Origin: Brevibacterium mcbrellneri ATCC 49030 | Lineage (GTDB): Bacteria > Actinomycetota > Actinomycetes > Actinomycetales > Brevibacteriaceae | Reading direction: 5' to 3' | Assembly: GCF_000178455.1 (NCBI RefSeq) | Contig: NZ_ADNU01000030.1 | Location: forward strand, 1-35,490 | DNA: 35,490 nt | Made by a program: the position numbers and the translations under genes | Part shown: in pieces, positions 6,696-15,242 of the stretch | Position numbering within the stretch: the first letter of the stretch is position 1 | Layout of the letters: each line of letters starts with the position of its first letter | Notes under the pieces: generated by a model | Databases searched by the model: none | What the model was told of the DNA's origin: nothing | Seen by the model: only the letters and a program-made list of their open reading frames with translations

Positions 6696-9251
6696 ATGAG
6701 TAAGCGAAATCGCGAACACATATTCGTGCCGTCCTCACCACAGCACGAGCCATACACACCGTCAAGCAGTGGGCGCAACAAGACCAGTAGAGCCGCTATC
6801 AATAACCGGAGAGCGCACGGAACAAGACTTCTTGAGGAGTACACAGAAGCAAGCGCGCCTCCCCAAGAAGAGTCGACAAGAAAAGGAACGCACATCTCTT
6901 TTCTGTCATTTGCAGGTTTCGAACTCGCATTGCAAAGTCTCGACGTACAACGACAAGGTGAGCAGCCAGAACTGGTTTCAGTAACTACACGAGAAACACC
7001 AGACGGCAACGTTCAGATCGCCACCGTGTATATCCCGGACGGCAAAAAACAGTACTTCCTTGAAAGACTTGAGGACTACATCAAGACTTGCGAACAGGAA
7101 AAAACTAAACACGAGAACCTCATTGAAGGTATCCAGGAGATCCGCAGAGCTACCATTAAAGAACTATGGACCGACCCTGTTGGTTTGTTTCCTACTGACG
7201 TGACGGAAGTTCGCTGGTGGGAAGTCTGGCTTCGCAAAAGAGATAACCACGAACTGGCGCGATTTACCGCTTATGCAAGCGAACACAAGCTACGTGTGAG
7301 TGATCATTTCCTCGGATTTAGTGGTCGCACAGTGATTCTTGTGAAAGCCTCTGCTGAAAAGCTTGCTGAGACCATGAGTTCGCTCGACGACATTGCCGAG
7401 CTGAGGCACCCACATGATGTTTCTAACGTCCTTGCGGAAAGTTCAGCCTTCGAACAGGCTGAATGGGTAGAAGATCTATGCAGGAGACTTAGTGAGGCTC
7501 CCGCCGACGCTCCAGCTGTTTGTATTCTTGACACAGGGGTACAGAACTCGCATCCTCTTCTTTCTGGCTCACTTCATGACTCTGACATACACGTGGCCGA
7601 TGCACGGTGGAAACCTGCGCCTGTATATCCACATGGAACTGAAATGGCAGGTCTAGCGCTTTACGGCAACTTGGAATCTGCCGTACTTTCTTCACGTCCA
7701 GTTCAGCTTTATCATCGACTGGAATCAGTGAAATTCCTGCCCGATGTTGGGGACAACGCCCCTGCTATTTACGGTGCAATTACTGCTAGTTCAGTTGCTC
7801 GACCAGAAGTTCAAGCCCCAATGCGTTCACGGGTTTTTATGCTGGCAGTGACTGCGCCCACCCCGGACGAGAATACGAAAACTCGCACTAACGGGGCTCC
7901 AGCTGAAGCTGGGCAACCTACATCCTGGTCCGCGACAATCGACGCGCTGAGTTTCGGGCGATCCGTCGTCAACGTTGATTCTAGAATCACGTACCTGGAT
8001 CCTAGTGAAAAACCTCATCCACGACTCTTTTTAATTTCCGTTGGCAATATTCGGGATATCGATGCAAGGGACAACCATTTAGACCGGAGTGTCTTAGAAC
8101 CAGTCGAAGACCCTGCGCAAGCATGGAATGCACTGACGGTTGGAGCCTATTCGGAGCGGGACGATATGTCTGGGGCTCCTCACTTGTTTGCGGGTTACAC
8201 CCCTATCGCTTCGCGAGGAGAGTTGTCGCCTGTAAGCAGGACATCAGTGATGTTCGAACCTAAAAAATGGCCCTTCAAACCAGATGTTGTGGCCGATGGA
8301 GGAAACTTCGCTGCATTGCCAGGCAACCCCTTGGCGGAGAAGCCGCCAAACTTGTCTCTACTCACCACCAGACTTCAAAAGCTCGGACAAGGATTTTTCA
8401 CAACAACTAGTGATACCTCAGCAGCGACTGCGCAAGTTGCTGCGCTAGCAGCAGATATCTATGCGACGTATCCGACGCTTCGCCCAGAAACAGTCAGAGC
8501 TCTCGTAGTGCACTCTGCTCAGTGGACAAACACTATGCGATCACATTTCACGGCTGCGAAGAACAAAAGCGAAAAGGTCTCCCTGCTGCGCCGTTACGGC
8601 ATGGGAGTACCGGATGCCGAACGCGCGTTGCGAAGTGCTTCAGATGCTCTCACCTTAATTGCAGAGGCCACAATTCACCCCTTTGAACGGAGGGATGACA
8701 GCAACGACGGAAAACTTCGTGAAATGAATCTGCACCGGCTTCCGTGGCCAGAAGAGGAGTTGGAAAATCTAGGAGATACCCCCGTCGAGCTGCGAGTGAC
8801 TCTCTCCTATTTCGTGGAGCCTAACCCTTCACGTCGCGGATGGACAGGACGGTACGTCTACCCGTCTCACGGCCTTAGATTCGCTACACGAAGACCAGAA
8901 GAAAGCGTTGATTCCTTCCGCCAACGAATCAACAAACATGCGCGCACCGAGGGGAAACACCCTCCAACTCTAAGCACTGAGACAGGGTGGCTATTTGGAA
9001 GTAACCAGCAACAGTCTCCAGGGTCTTTGCACACGGATATTTGGACAGGAACTGCGGCCGAACTTGCACAAAAAGGGGTCATTGCGGTTTACCCTGTCAG
9101 CGGATGGTGGAAGAACCGTGGCAACGATGATCAAAGTGACAAGGGCGTCAATTACTCACTAGTGGTGAGCATTGAGGCACCCGAAGTTGACATTGACCTT
9201 TGGACAGCGGTCGCCCAGCAGGTTCGCACGCCAGTTGAAGTAAGTAACTAA
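6696..9251 (+). CDS. ietS: subtilisin-like (S8) protease of IetAS-type system
   Basis: An 851-residue serine protease with all catalytic residues: Asp279 in C-I-L-D-T-G-V, His313 in P-H-G-T-E-M-A-G, the oxyanion Asn451 in S-V-G-N, and Ser575 in S-D-T-S-A-A-T-A. The Ser motif is D-T-S-A-A-T rather than the common G-T-S-M-A-x-P. There is no signal peptide or membrane segment, so it is cytosolic, unlike secreted subtilisins. About 270 residues precede the protease domain and contain a charged, probably helical section near 130-160; about 230 follow the Ser motif and may form a C-terminal beta region. It is translated from an ATG nine bases after ietA, almost surely as one operon. The ATPase may gate or deliver substrates to the protease. 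Gene composition matches ietA rather than the flanks. Confidence 0.85.
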   Translation: MSKRNREHIFVPSSPQHEPYTPSSSGRNKTSRAAINNRRAHGTRLLEEYTEASAPPQEESTRKGTHISFLSFAGFELALQSLDVQRQGEQPELVSVTTRETPDGNVQIATVYIPDGKKQYFLERLEDYIKTCEQEKTKHENLIEGIQEIRRATIKELWTDPVGLFPTDVTEVRWWEVWLRKRDNHELARFTAYASEHKLRVSDHFLGFSGRTVILVKASAEKLAETMSSLDDIAELRHPHDVSNVLAESSAFEQAEWVEDLCRRLSEAPADAPAVCILDTGVQNSHPLLSGSLHDSDIHVADARWKPAPVYPHGTEMAGLALYGNLESAVLSSRPVQLYHRLESVKFLPDVGDNAPAIYGAITASSVARPEVQAPMRSRVFMLAVTAPTPDENTKTRTNGAPAEAGQPTSWSATIDALSFGRSVVNVDSRITYLDPSEKPHPRLFLISVGNIRDIDARDNHLDRSVLEPVEDPAQAWNALTVGAYSERDDMSGAPHLFAGYTPIASRGELSPVSRTSVMFEPKKWPFKPDVVADGGNFAALPGNPLAEKPPNLSLLTTRLQKLGQGFFTTTSDTSAATAQVAALAADIYATYPTLRPETVRALVVHSAQWTNTMRSHFTAAKNKSEKVSLLRRYGMGVPDAERALRSASDALTLIAEATIHPFERRDDSNDGKLREMNLHRLPWPEEELENLGDTPVELRVTLSYFVEPNPSRRGWTGRYVYPSHGLRFATRRPEESVDSFRQRINKHARTEGKHPPTLSTETGWLFGSNQQQSPGSLHTDIWTGTAAELAQKGVIAVYPVSGWWKNRGNDDQSDKGVNYSLVVSIEAPEVDIDLWTAVAQQVRTPVEVSN

Positions 9252-9333
9252 TTGTCACCAGACCCCGGCGCCCTCACAAGCCCGGCGGCCGACCACTGGC
9301 CAGCCACCCCAGAGCCCAGCTCCAAACCCAGCC

Positions 9334-10137
9334 TTAACCCTTGCCAAGCTCCCGCATCCGCTTTCGGACCGCCTCGGCCTGTTCTTCGCCACCAATGAGG
9401 CTGCGGATCGCACGCTGTTCAGCCGCGAACGCATCACTCAACGACGCACGACCGCTCAAATCCACCAGCATTTTCGCCTGCGTCAACGCCGACCTAGACT
9501 TCCCCGCCAACTCACGCCCCAACTCCAAGGCCCGCGCGTTCGCGTCCTGCGCCAGCTCCTCAACCAGCCCCATCTCGTAGGCCCGCTGCCCAGTGACCAC
9601 TTCACCAGTGAAAATCATGCGCTTGGCGTTCCCCGCCCCCACCACACGCGGCAGAAGCTGAGTACCGCACATATCCGGCACGATCCCCCAGTTGATCTCC
9701 ATCATCGACAGCTTGGCATCCGGCTGAGCAACCCGCAGATCCGCACCCAACGCAATCTGCAAGCCACCGCCAAACGCCACCTTCTGTACCGCCGCAATCA
9801 CCGGCGCTTCCACCTGCTGCCACACAAAAACAGCCTGCTGCGCCAACGCTTTCGCCGGGCCCACACCCTCACGGGCCTCCGGTAACTCCGCCTGCCCACC
9901 AGCCATTTTCTTGAACTCGCTCATGTCCAGTCCAGAGCAGAACCCGGCACCCTTACCGGTCAGCACCACGGCGGCCACGTCGTCGCGCGCCTCCACGAAC
10001 CGCCCCGCATCCACCAAATCCGCAAACATCTCATGCGTCAGCGAATTCAAGGTCTCCGGCCGGTTGAACTCCACATGCGCCAACCGGTCCTCAATCGTTA
10101 GCGTGACCGTTCCGTATTCGGCTTCGAATGCGTCCAT
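9334..10137 (-). CDS. enoyl-CoA hydratase/isomerase (crotonase) family protein
   Basis: A 267-residue crotonase acting on acyl-CoA thioesters. The oxyanion-hole segments are present: G-K-G-A-G-F-C-S-G-L-D (61-71) and A-F-G-G-G-L-Q127. In enoyl-CoA hydratase the position of Gln127 is a catalytic Glu. The second acid is kept as Glu147 in M-E-I-N-W-G, and eight residues later comes Asp155 in I-V-P-D-M, the spacing of the Glu/Asp pair of dienoyl-CoA isomerase. The enzyme may therefore be an isomerase or a variant hydratase. The start at 10137 is chosen for GGAGGGAACC directly before ATG; a frame to 10182 has no such site. It follows lldD by 66 bases on the same strand, but has its own leader, which contains a small GTTGCC/GGCAAC hairpin and a motif shared with the SDR promoter. 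Confidence 0.88.
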   Translation of the reverse strand: MDAFEAEYGTVTLTIEDRLAHVEFNRPETLNSLTHEMFADLVDAGRFVEARDDVAAVVLTGKGAGFCSGLDMSEFKKMAGGQAELPEAREGVGPAKALAQQAVFVWQQVEAPVIAAVQKVAFGGGLQIALGADLRVAQPDAKLSMMEINWGIVPDMCGTQLLPRVVGAGNAKRMIFTGEVVTGQRAYEMGLVEELAQDANARALELGRELAGKSRSALTQAKMLVDLSGRASLSDAFAAEQRAIRSLIGGEEQAEAVRKRMRELGKG

Positions 10138-10193
10138 GGTTCCCTCCGTTGTGGTTGCCCCGGCAACAGCCCGAGGTGTCACTTTCCTATGTT

Positions 10194-10204
10194 GTTATGT
10201 CACC
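10194..10204. promoter_or_regulatory. GTTATGTCACC motif upstream of crotonase
   Basis: The same 11-mer lies upstream of the SDR gene (16956-16966), in the same orientation relative to the gene. Here it sits between a possible -35 (TTGAAG on the minus strand) and -10 region, as a repressor site would. The last base overlaps the lldD stop codon. Confidence 0.35.
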
Positions 10205-11433
10205 TATGACTTCAAGTTACGCGAGTATGTGCGCACCATGTCCGGGTTGAGGTCTGAAATTGACCCGGCCCCCATGAGCTGCATGGTGACGGTCATTTCG
10301 TTTTCTAGAATCTCAAACACCTTGCGCACCCCAGCTTCACCGGCAGCCATCAGGCCGTACAGGTACGCCCGTCCAATCAATGTGAAGTCGGCACCCAAGG
10401 CCAGCGCACCAATAATGTCCTGACCACGCATGATGCCCGAATCCAGGATGATCGGTACGTCCTCACCCACCGCTTCACGGACCACGGGAAGCGCTTCCAA
10501 GGTGATAGGCGCGCGGTCGAGCTGACGGCCACCGTGGTTGGAAACCACCAACCCGTCGGCGCCGGCGTCAAAAGACTTCGACGCATCCACCTCGGTCAGA
10601 ACGCCCTTCACGAATAACTTGCCGGGCCACACTGACCGAATCCACTTCAAGTCCTCAAAACTCAACGTGGGGTCAAACATGGATGAGGTGAGGCTTGCCA
10701 GATCCGACACCTCGTTCGACAGCGACGCGTATGTGAGCGGGTCCGTGGTCAAGAAATTAAACCACCACTCCGGCCTGTACGACGCATCCAACACCGTTCC
10801 GGCAGACAGCTTAGGCGGGATCGTGAGCCCGTGGCGCACATCGCGCAAACGACGCCCCGCAACCGTGGTGTCTACAGTGACCAACAGCGTTTCAAAGCCG
10901 TTCTTCCACGCCCGCTCCAACAGATCCTGGGACGCGTCACGGTCACGCCACAAGTACAACTGGAACCACTTGGTTGCGTTGGGCGCACACGCCGCCACGT
11001 CCTCAATGCTGCGCGTACCCATGGTGGACAGGGTGAACGGCACCCCAAAACGGTCGGCCGTGCGCACACCGGCCACTTCGCCTTCTGTGTGCATCATGCG
11101 GGTAAACCCAGTAGGCGCGATCCCCACCGGCAAACGCGACTCCACGCCTGCGATCGTGGTGGATAGATCTACATCGGCCGAGCCCGCCAAAATCGCCGGG
11201 TCAAACTCTAAGTTCCTAAACGCTTCGCGGTTACCGCGGTACGTGTATTCGTCCTGCGCGCCACCGTCCACGTAGTTGAACGGCCCCGCAGGTGTGCGTC
11301 GCTTAGCGATCCGACGCAAATCATCAATATCACCCACACGCGCCAACCTGGACTTTCGACCCCCAAGGTTGAGGTCAAACTGCATGAGCGGCACAAAGTT
11401 CTTTAACTGCGGAACACGTCTAATGGTCACCAT
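10204..11433 (-). CDS. lldD: FMN-dependent L-lactate dehydrogenase, LldD2 type
   Basis: A 409-residue alpha-hydroxy-acid oxidizing flavoprotein. The active-site His300 lies in V-V-S-N-H-G-G-R-Q-L-D, and the FMN-binding I-L-D-S-G-I-M-R-G and A-L-G-A-D-F-T-L-I-G-R segments follow. The N-terminus R-R-V-P-x-x-x-x-x-x-P-L-x-Q-F and I-D-D-L-R-R-I-A-K-R-R-T-P closely resemble mycobacterial LldD2, the quinone-linked lactate dehydrogenase, and support the start at 11433. This ATG overlaps the end of the DUF402 gene by 14 bases and has no strong ribosome site, so translation is probably coupled. It is the last gene of the five-gene kinase operon, which would place lactate oxidation under that two-component system. 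Another 2-hydroxy acid as substrate cannot be excluded. Confidence 0.9.
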   Translation of the reverse strand: MVTIRRVPQLKNFVPLMQFDLNLGGRKSRLARVGDIDDLRRIAKRRTPAGPFNYVDGGAQDEYTYRGNREAFRNLEFDPAILAGSADVDLSTTIAGVESRLPVGIAPTGFTRMMHTEGEVAGVRTADRFGVPFTLSTMGTRSIEDVAACAPNATKWFQLYLWRDRDASQDLLERAWKNGFETLLVTVDTTVAGRRLRDVRHGLTIPPKLSAGTVLDASYRPEWWFNFLTTDPLTYASLSNEVSDLASLTSSMFDPTLSFEDLKWIRSVWPGKLFVKGVLTEVDASKSFDAGADGLVVSNHGGRQLDRAPITLEALPVVREAVGEDVPIILDSGIMRGQDIIGALALGADFTLIGRAYLYGLMAAGEAGVRKVFEILENEMTVTMQLMGAGSISDLNPDMVRTYSRNLKS

Positions 11434-12268
11434 GATGCCACTCTACCGAGCCGTCCGGGTCCACACACTCCCGCCTCGGGATATCCCAGCTAGCGGGCTC
11501 CTGCCAGCCCGACCAATCCTCGGTAAACGCCCACGCACCTTGCTCCCACTGACCCAACGCCACAGTCGCGTTAGAGCGTATTGCTGCCGCGACGCCGGCG
11601 TCCCACTGCCCGTACTTCACCGCCGCGGCCAATTCGTCTTCGTCTTTTAACTCCGGTACCTGGCCGGGGCGAATCACCAGGTCAAGCACATGGTCCGAGG
11701 TGTATAACTCCCCCATCGCGCGCCCGTCCACCGCCGGCCCCAACCGGTGATGCCCCTCTAGGTTCACGTAGTGCGCGTTCACTGTGCCTGATGCCTCACG
11801 GAACACCCACACCGAAAACGGCATGCCCACCGGAATCAGCCGTAGCACCCCGCGCCCGTACCACTGACCACCCACTGCCACACGATCGATCCTACGTGGA
11901 TTAAACCGCACGTGGTCAGGTACGTTGTGCGGGTTCACACTCTCAAACCCCGCCAACCGGGCGTGAACCACCGGCGTGCCCCCGGCCAGCCACACCACAA
12001 GCCCACGCTCGTCATGACGCACCACCCGCACCGGTTGTACCACATCTACCCCGTGTGCCGCGTAGTCGTGTCGGCGAAATCGCCACCGCACCACATCACC
12101 CGGTTGCAGTCGCTTGGCCTGGGCGAGCGGAACGGAGCTGGCCGGAGCTGGCGACGGAAACGGCTCAGTCCCGCACTGGGCAGAACCTCCCTGGCCCGGC
12201 TCCTGGGCAGGCTCCGTTCCGTATTGGGCAGAACCTCCCTGCCCAGAACCGTCAGTTGGTGTAGTCAA
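11420..12268 (-). CDS. DUF402 domain protein with duplicated N-terminal tail
   Basis: A 282-residue protein. Residues ~52-220 carry a DUF402 domain (P-G-D-V-V-R-W-R-F, F-N-P-R-R-I-D-R, F-S-V-W-V-F-R-E, Y-V-N-L-E, then T-S-D-H-V-L-D-L-V-I and K-D-E-D-E-L). Some members of this fold hydrolyse nucleotides or bind RNA; the role here is unknown. The first ~40 residues are a Gly/Ser/Gln tail with two copies of a 16-residue unit beginning G-Q-G-G-S-A-Q, produced by a 48-bp tandem duplication (the 17-mer at 12177-12193 recurs at 12225-12241). The start appears to be TTG at 12268 with GGAG ten bases upstream; it overlaps the DUF4097 gene by 17 bases, so coupling is likely. The tail is poorly conserved and the start is the least certain part. 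Confidence 0.75.
   Translation of the reverse strand: MTTPTDGSGQGGSAQYGTEPAQEPGQGGSAQCGTEPFPSPAPASSVPLAQAKRLQPGDVVRWRFRRHDYAAHGVDVVQPVRVVRHDERGLVVWLAGGTPVVHARLAGFESVNPHNVPDHVRFNPRRIDRVAVGGQWYGRGVLRLIPVGMPFSVWVFREASGTVNAHYVNLEGHHRLGPAVDGRAMGELYTSDHVLDLVIRPGQVPELKDEDELAAAVKYGQWDAGVAAAIRSNATVALGQWEQGAWAFTEDWSGWQEPASWDIPRRECVDPDGSVEWHHGDH
12177..12241. repeat. 48-bp in-frame tandem duplication
   Basis: A 17-base identity at 12177-12193 and 12225-12241, offset by 48 bases, with similar flanking bases. It encodes the two G-Q-G-G-S-A-Q units at the N-terminus of the DUF402 protein. Confidence 0.8.
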
Positions 12269-13301
12269 TCGTGATTGCTCCAGTTTTGGTCGATGCTGTG
12301 ACCGGGATTGCGTTGGGGTCGGAATCGTTTGAGTCTACATTGACGATCTTCTCGCCAGTCTGAGTTTCGGCTTTCACGTTGTACGGGTGTCCGCCTGATA
12401 CGTCCTCTGGATCCAGTAGTTCAATGTCCACCACCCCAGTTTTGGCCTCCGCACGGATGCTTGACGGCTGCGCGTCATCGGACATTTCATAGGTCAACGC
12501 GCCACTTGTCGCTTCCAAAGCAACCGCGCCGGTGACCTTCAGTTCATCCACCGTGACACTTCCCGTGCGAGCGCGCCCCGTGAAGCTTTCCGCCTCACCT
12601 GCCGCGGAAATCACGCCCGACCTGGTGCTCAACTCCACGTTCGTCGCCGACCCGTTGAAGTGGACAACACCCCGTTCACTCGTCACTTTCACGTCGTGGT
12701 ATTTACCTGACTCAATGTAAATGTCACCGGATTTCCAGTCAGCCTGGATGTTGCGTGCCTTACCTTCAGGCACACCGATCGTAACCGTTGTATTCCTGGT
12801 TGCCGTCCAGTTGCCTGGCTCGTGCGTCACGTTCACCTGGTCGGCCGAGTCAGATGTTCGTGTTTCCACCTTTGGCGGTTCCCCCGACCCAACAGCCTTG
12901 TACTTGATGAAACCGTCGCCTTTGGTGGGCACGACCTTGACATACACATTCTCCCCGTTCAGTTCCAGCGTATCCGTCGCTGGGTTGAACGGTATGTTCT
13001 TTTCCACCACTTCGACCTTCAGAAGCTGCACGGCCGCCGCCGCGCCCAAGCTCGCCGGCACGGCAACTGCCAGGCACACCACCGCGGCCACGGCAATGCG
13101 CCACAGAATTCGGCCCGTTGAACTTAGCGGTGGCGCAGGTTTCGTGTACTTCTTTGGTTTGGGTTGTTGTGGGTGCCCACCCGCCCGAGGTGGTTGCGGG
13201 TACGCGTTCTGCCCTCCTGGGTGCTGCCCGTCTGTCTGCTGGCCAGCTGGGTTATGACCGCCTGGGACTGGGTTTCCTGAGTAATTCGTTGGCATCGTCA
13301 T
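12252..13301 (-). CDS. DUF4097-type membrane-anchored protein
   Basis: A 349-residue protein with a cytoplasmic Gly/Pro/Gln-rich tail (1-60), one transmembrane helix (about 65-90) and an outside domain of repeating short strands. That domain reads like DUF4097/DUF2807: alternating G-x-I/V-x-V-x stretches such as S-G-D-I-Y-I-E-S, R-S-G-V-I-S-A-A-G, R-T-G-S-V-T-V-D-E, K-T-G-V-V-D-I-E-L and K-T-G-A-I-T-I-D-Y, a right-handed beta-solenoid pattern. Such proteins are often encoded beside NarL-type or LiaR-like systems that sense envelope stress. The ATG is one base past the response-regulator stop, with AGGAG seven bases upstream. Function is unknown; a cell-surface sensor or scaffold for the kinase is inference from context. 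Confidence 0.75.
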   Translation of the reverse strand: MTMPTNYSGNPVPGGHNPAGQQTDGQHPGGQNAYPQPPRAGGHPQQPKPKKYTKPAPPLSSTGRILWRIAVAAVVCLAVAVPASLGAAAAVQLLKVEVVEKNIPFNPATDTLELNGENVYVKVVPTKGDGFIKYKAVGSGEPPKVETRTSDSADQVNVTHEPGNWTATRNTTVTIGVPEGKARNIQADWKSGDIYIESGKYHDVKVTSERGVVHFNGSATNVELSTRSGVISAAGEAESFTGRARTGSVTVDELKVTGAVALEATSGALTYEMSDDAQPSSIRAEAKTGVVDIELLDPEDVSGGHPYNVKAETQTGEKIVNVDSNDSDPNAIPVTASTKTGAITIDYTN

Positions 13302-13302
13302 G

Positions 13303-13947
13303 TCAGACTCCTAGGAACTTCAGAACGGCGAGGACGCGGCGGTTTTCGTCGCTATCGGCCAGCAGTCCTAGCTTGGTGAACATCGAACTGATGTGTTTCT
13401 CAACAGCACCGCTACTTAGGAACAACGTGCTCGCAATCGCTGAGTTGGACTTCCCTTCAGCCATCAACTGCAGCACTTGGCGTTCACGTTCACTCAGAAC
13501 CGCCAGCCCGTCTTTCTTCCGGGAGCGGACCATAATCTGGGCAACCACCTCGGGATCCAAAACTGTGCCCCCGCCCGCCACGTCTTCAACCGCGGCCAGG
13601 AAGTCATCCACATCAGCAACACGGTCCTTGAGCAGATACCCAAAGTTGCCTGTGTTCTCAGCGATCAGATCAGATGCGTACCGTTCCTCCACGTACTGGC
13701 TGAGCACCAGCACGCTCACCTCCGGGTTCTGGCTGCGGATCAGCACCGCGGCGCGAATGCCCTCATCCGTAAACGTGGGCGGCATCCGCACGTCCACAAT
13801 CACCAGGTCCGGGTTGAGGTCGGTCACCGACGACAGCAGATCAGTAGCGTCAGACAGGGTGGCAACCACCTCATGCCCCGCGTCCGTGAGCAGACGAACA
13901 AGACCTTCACGCAACAAAACCGAATCTTCAGCAATCACTATTCGCAT
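13303..13947 (-). CDS. NarL/FixJ-family response regulator
   Basis: A 214-residue two-component regulator. The receiver domain (1-120) has the acidic pair E-D at the N-terminus, the phospho-acceptor Asp52 in V-I-V-D-V-R-M-P-P, and the conserved Lys in L-L-K-D-R. A LuxR-type helix-turn-helix follows: L-S-E-R-E-R-Q-V-L-Q-L-M-A-E-G-K-S-N-S-A-I-A, with S-S-G-A-V-E-K-H-I in the recognition helix. It overlaps the kinase gene by ten bases, a sign of coupled translation, and is its cognate partner. Likely targets include its own operon with the DUF4097, DUF402 and lldD genes. Confidence 0.95.
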   Translation of the reverse strand: MRIVIAEDSVLLREGLVRLLTDAGHEVVATLSDATDLLSSVTDLNPDLVIVDVRMPPTFTDEGIRAAVLIRSQNPEVSVLVLSQYVEERYASDLIAENTGNFGYLLKDRVADVDDFLAAVEDVAGGGTVLDPEVVAQIMVRSRKKDGLAVLSERERQVLQLMAEGKSNSAIASTLFLSSGAVEKHISSMFTKLGLLADSDENRRVLAVLKFLGV

Positions 13948-15179
13948 GGCAACTCCACTGTGATAACCGTGGGACCACCCACGGGAGAATGAACATTGAA
14001 CGTACCCCTGGCCGCCGTCACACGTTGGGCCAGCCCAGCCAACCCGGTAGTCGAGCCGGTAGTCGACAGCTGGGCGCCACCTCGGCCGTTGTCACGAACC
14101 TCAATCCGCATGCGACCGCCCATGTGCGTGATATTCACGTGGCCCTCCGTGGCCTGAGCGTGTTTGCCCATGTTGGAAAGTGCCTCGGCGACCACGAAGT
14201 ACGCCACCGATTCAATGTTTGGCGCCACCCGCGGCACATTGACGTTGACCGTCACCGGCACGGCCGAACGGGCCGCCAAAGCCGAAACCGCCGCATCCAA
14301 ACCACGGTCGGTGAGCACTGCCGGGTGGATGCCCCGGACCAGTTCGCGCAGCTGAGTGATCGCGGCCTTCGAATCACTGTGCGCCTCTTCCAGCAGGGCG
14401 TGCGCGCCTTCTGGGTCACGAGCGACCTTCGCCTTAGCCATGCCCACCTTCATGGACAGGGCCACCAGAGTGGGCTGGACGCCGTCGTGCAGATCGCGTT
14501 CGATACGCAGACGCTCCGTGGTGGCCGCGTCAACTGCGCCCACGCGAGCGCGGTCAACCTCGGTGAGTTCCTGCTTCAGCGTCTCCGCCTGGGGCACCGC
14601 TAGGAGCCAGCGGTCAAGAGCGCGGTCGGCGATCGCGGCCACCCACAAACTCACGAACCCAACGATGAACGCCAGGCACCCAAACACCACGAACATTCCA
14701 CGGGCCGAGCCTTGCACCGGGGCGTCGAAGACAATCAGAATCGCATCTGGGTTAATGGCACCGATGAACAGGAGAGTGGCGAACTGCGCACACAGCGCGA
14801 CCAGAATGAGTGTGAAGAGGCCCAGCACTTGTTTGGAGAAGTGAAGGGCGGTTTCGCGCCAGAAGTACGCTTCGCCAGCGGCGCGGATGTTGGTTTCTAC
14901 CCAGCCTTTGAAGCCAGTGCTGTTAGATCGGCGGCGAGGTGGGAACGGGATTTCCGTGTTGTAGATCGCTTCAGAACGGCGACGCTCCAGGACATTGATA
15001 CCACGCTGCACAAACACCCAAAAGAACAGGACGACAAGTCCCATCCCAGCGGCCAACGCGGTGCTGATACCAGTTGTGATGACGACGAGCTGAACCCACA
15101 GCCACACGGTCGCGATGATCCCCGAAAACAGGACATTGAGCATGCCCCACGGGTTCGGAATCAGGAGTTCTTTCTTCAT
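13938..15179 (-). CDS. NarL-type sensor histidine kinase
   Basis: A 413-residue membrane kinase. The N-terminal half has about four transmembrane helices in two pairs (roughly 12-62 and 115-170), with a charged cytoplasmic loop between them. A HisKA_3 domain follows, with the phospho-acceptor His231 in I-E-R-D-L-H-D-G-V-Q, and then a HATPase_c domain with an N-box E-A-L-S-N-M-G-K-H-A-Q-A and G1 box R-D-N-G-R-G-G. Short loops outside the membrane suggest it senses a membrane-linked signal. The start at 15179 is supported by TAGATT six bases upstream (leaderless pattern). It heads the operon with the response regulator. The divergent gene at 15391 encodes a kinase-less membrane protein of similar kind. 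Confidence 0.94.
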   Translation of the reverse strand: MKKELLIPNPWGMLNVLFSGIIATVWLWVQLVVITTGISTALAAGMGLVVLFFWVFVQRGINVLERRRSEAIYNTEIPFPPRRRSNSTGFKGWVETNIRAAGEAYFWRETALHFSKQVLGLFTLILVALCAQFATLLFIGAINPDAILIVFDAPVQGSARGMFVVFGCLAFIVGFVSLWVAAIADRALDRWLLAVPQAETLKQELTEVDRARVGAVDAATTERLRIERDLHDGVQPTLVALSMKVGMAKAKVARDPEGAHALLEEAHSDSKAAITQLRELVRGIHPAVLTDRGLDAAVSALAARSAVPVTVNVNVPRVAPNIESVAYFVVAEALSNMGKHAQATEGHVNITHMGGRMRIEVRDNGRGGAQLSTTGSTTGLAGLAQRVTAARGTFNVHSPVGGPTVITVELPCE

Positions 15180-15185
15180 GCTTCC

Positions 15186-15191
15186 AATCTA
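15186..15191 (-). promoter_or_regulatory. -10 element of the kinase operon, leaderless pattern
   Basis: TAGATT on the minus strand, exactly six bases before the ATG of the sensor kinase. Confidence 0.5.
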
Positions 15192-15242
15192 GGTTTCGCC
15201 TACCGTTCCAGAATATGGTGCTAACCGCCAACCGGGGTAGGG

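Noticed and set aside
5231..9262. Search for direct repeats (att-like) flanking the ietAS island.
   Set aside because: Only short, imperfect similarity such as GACCAG and CCAGACC was found; no tRNA or integrase is near, so no insertion edges are claimed.
9252..9333. Terminator between ietS and the crotonase.
   Set aside because: Only GGCC/GGCC four-base arms were seen; no stable stem or T run.
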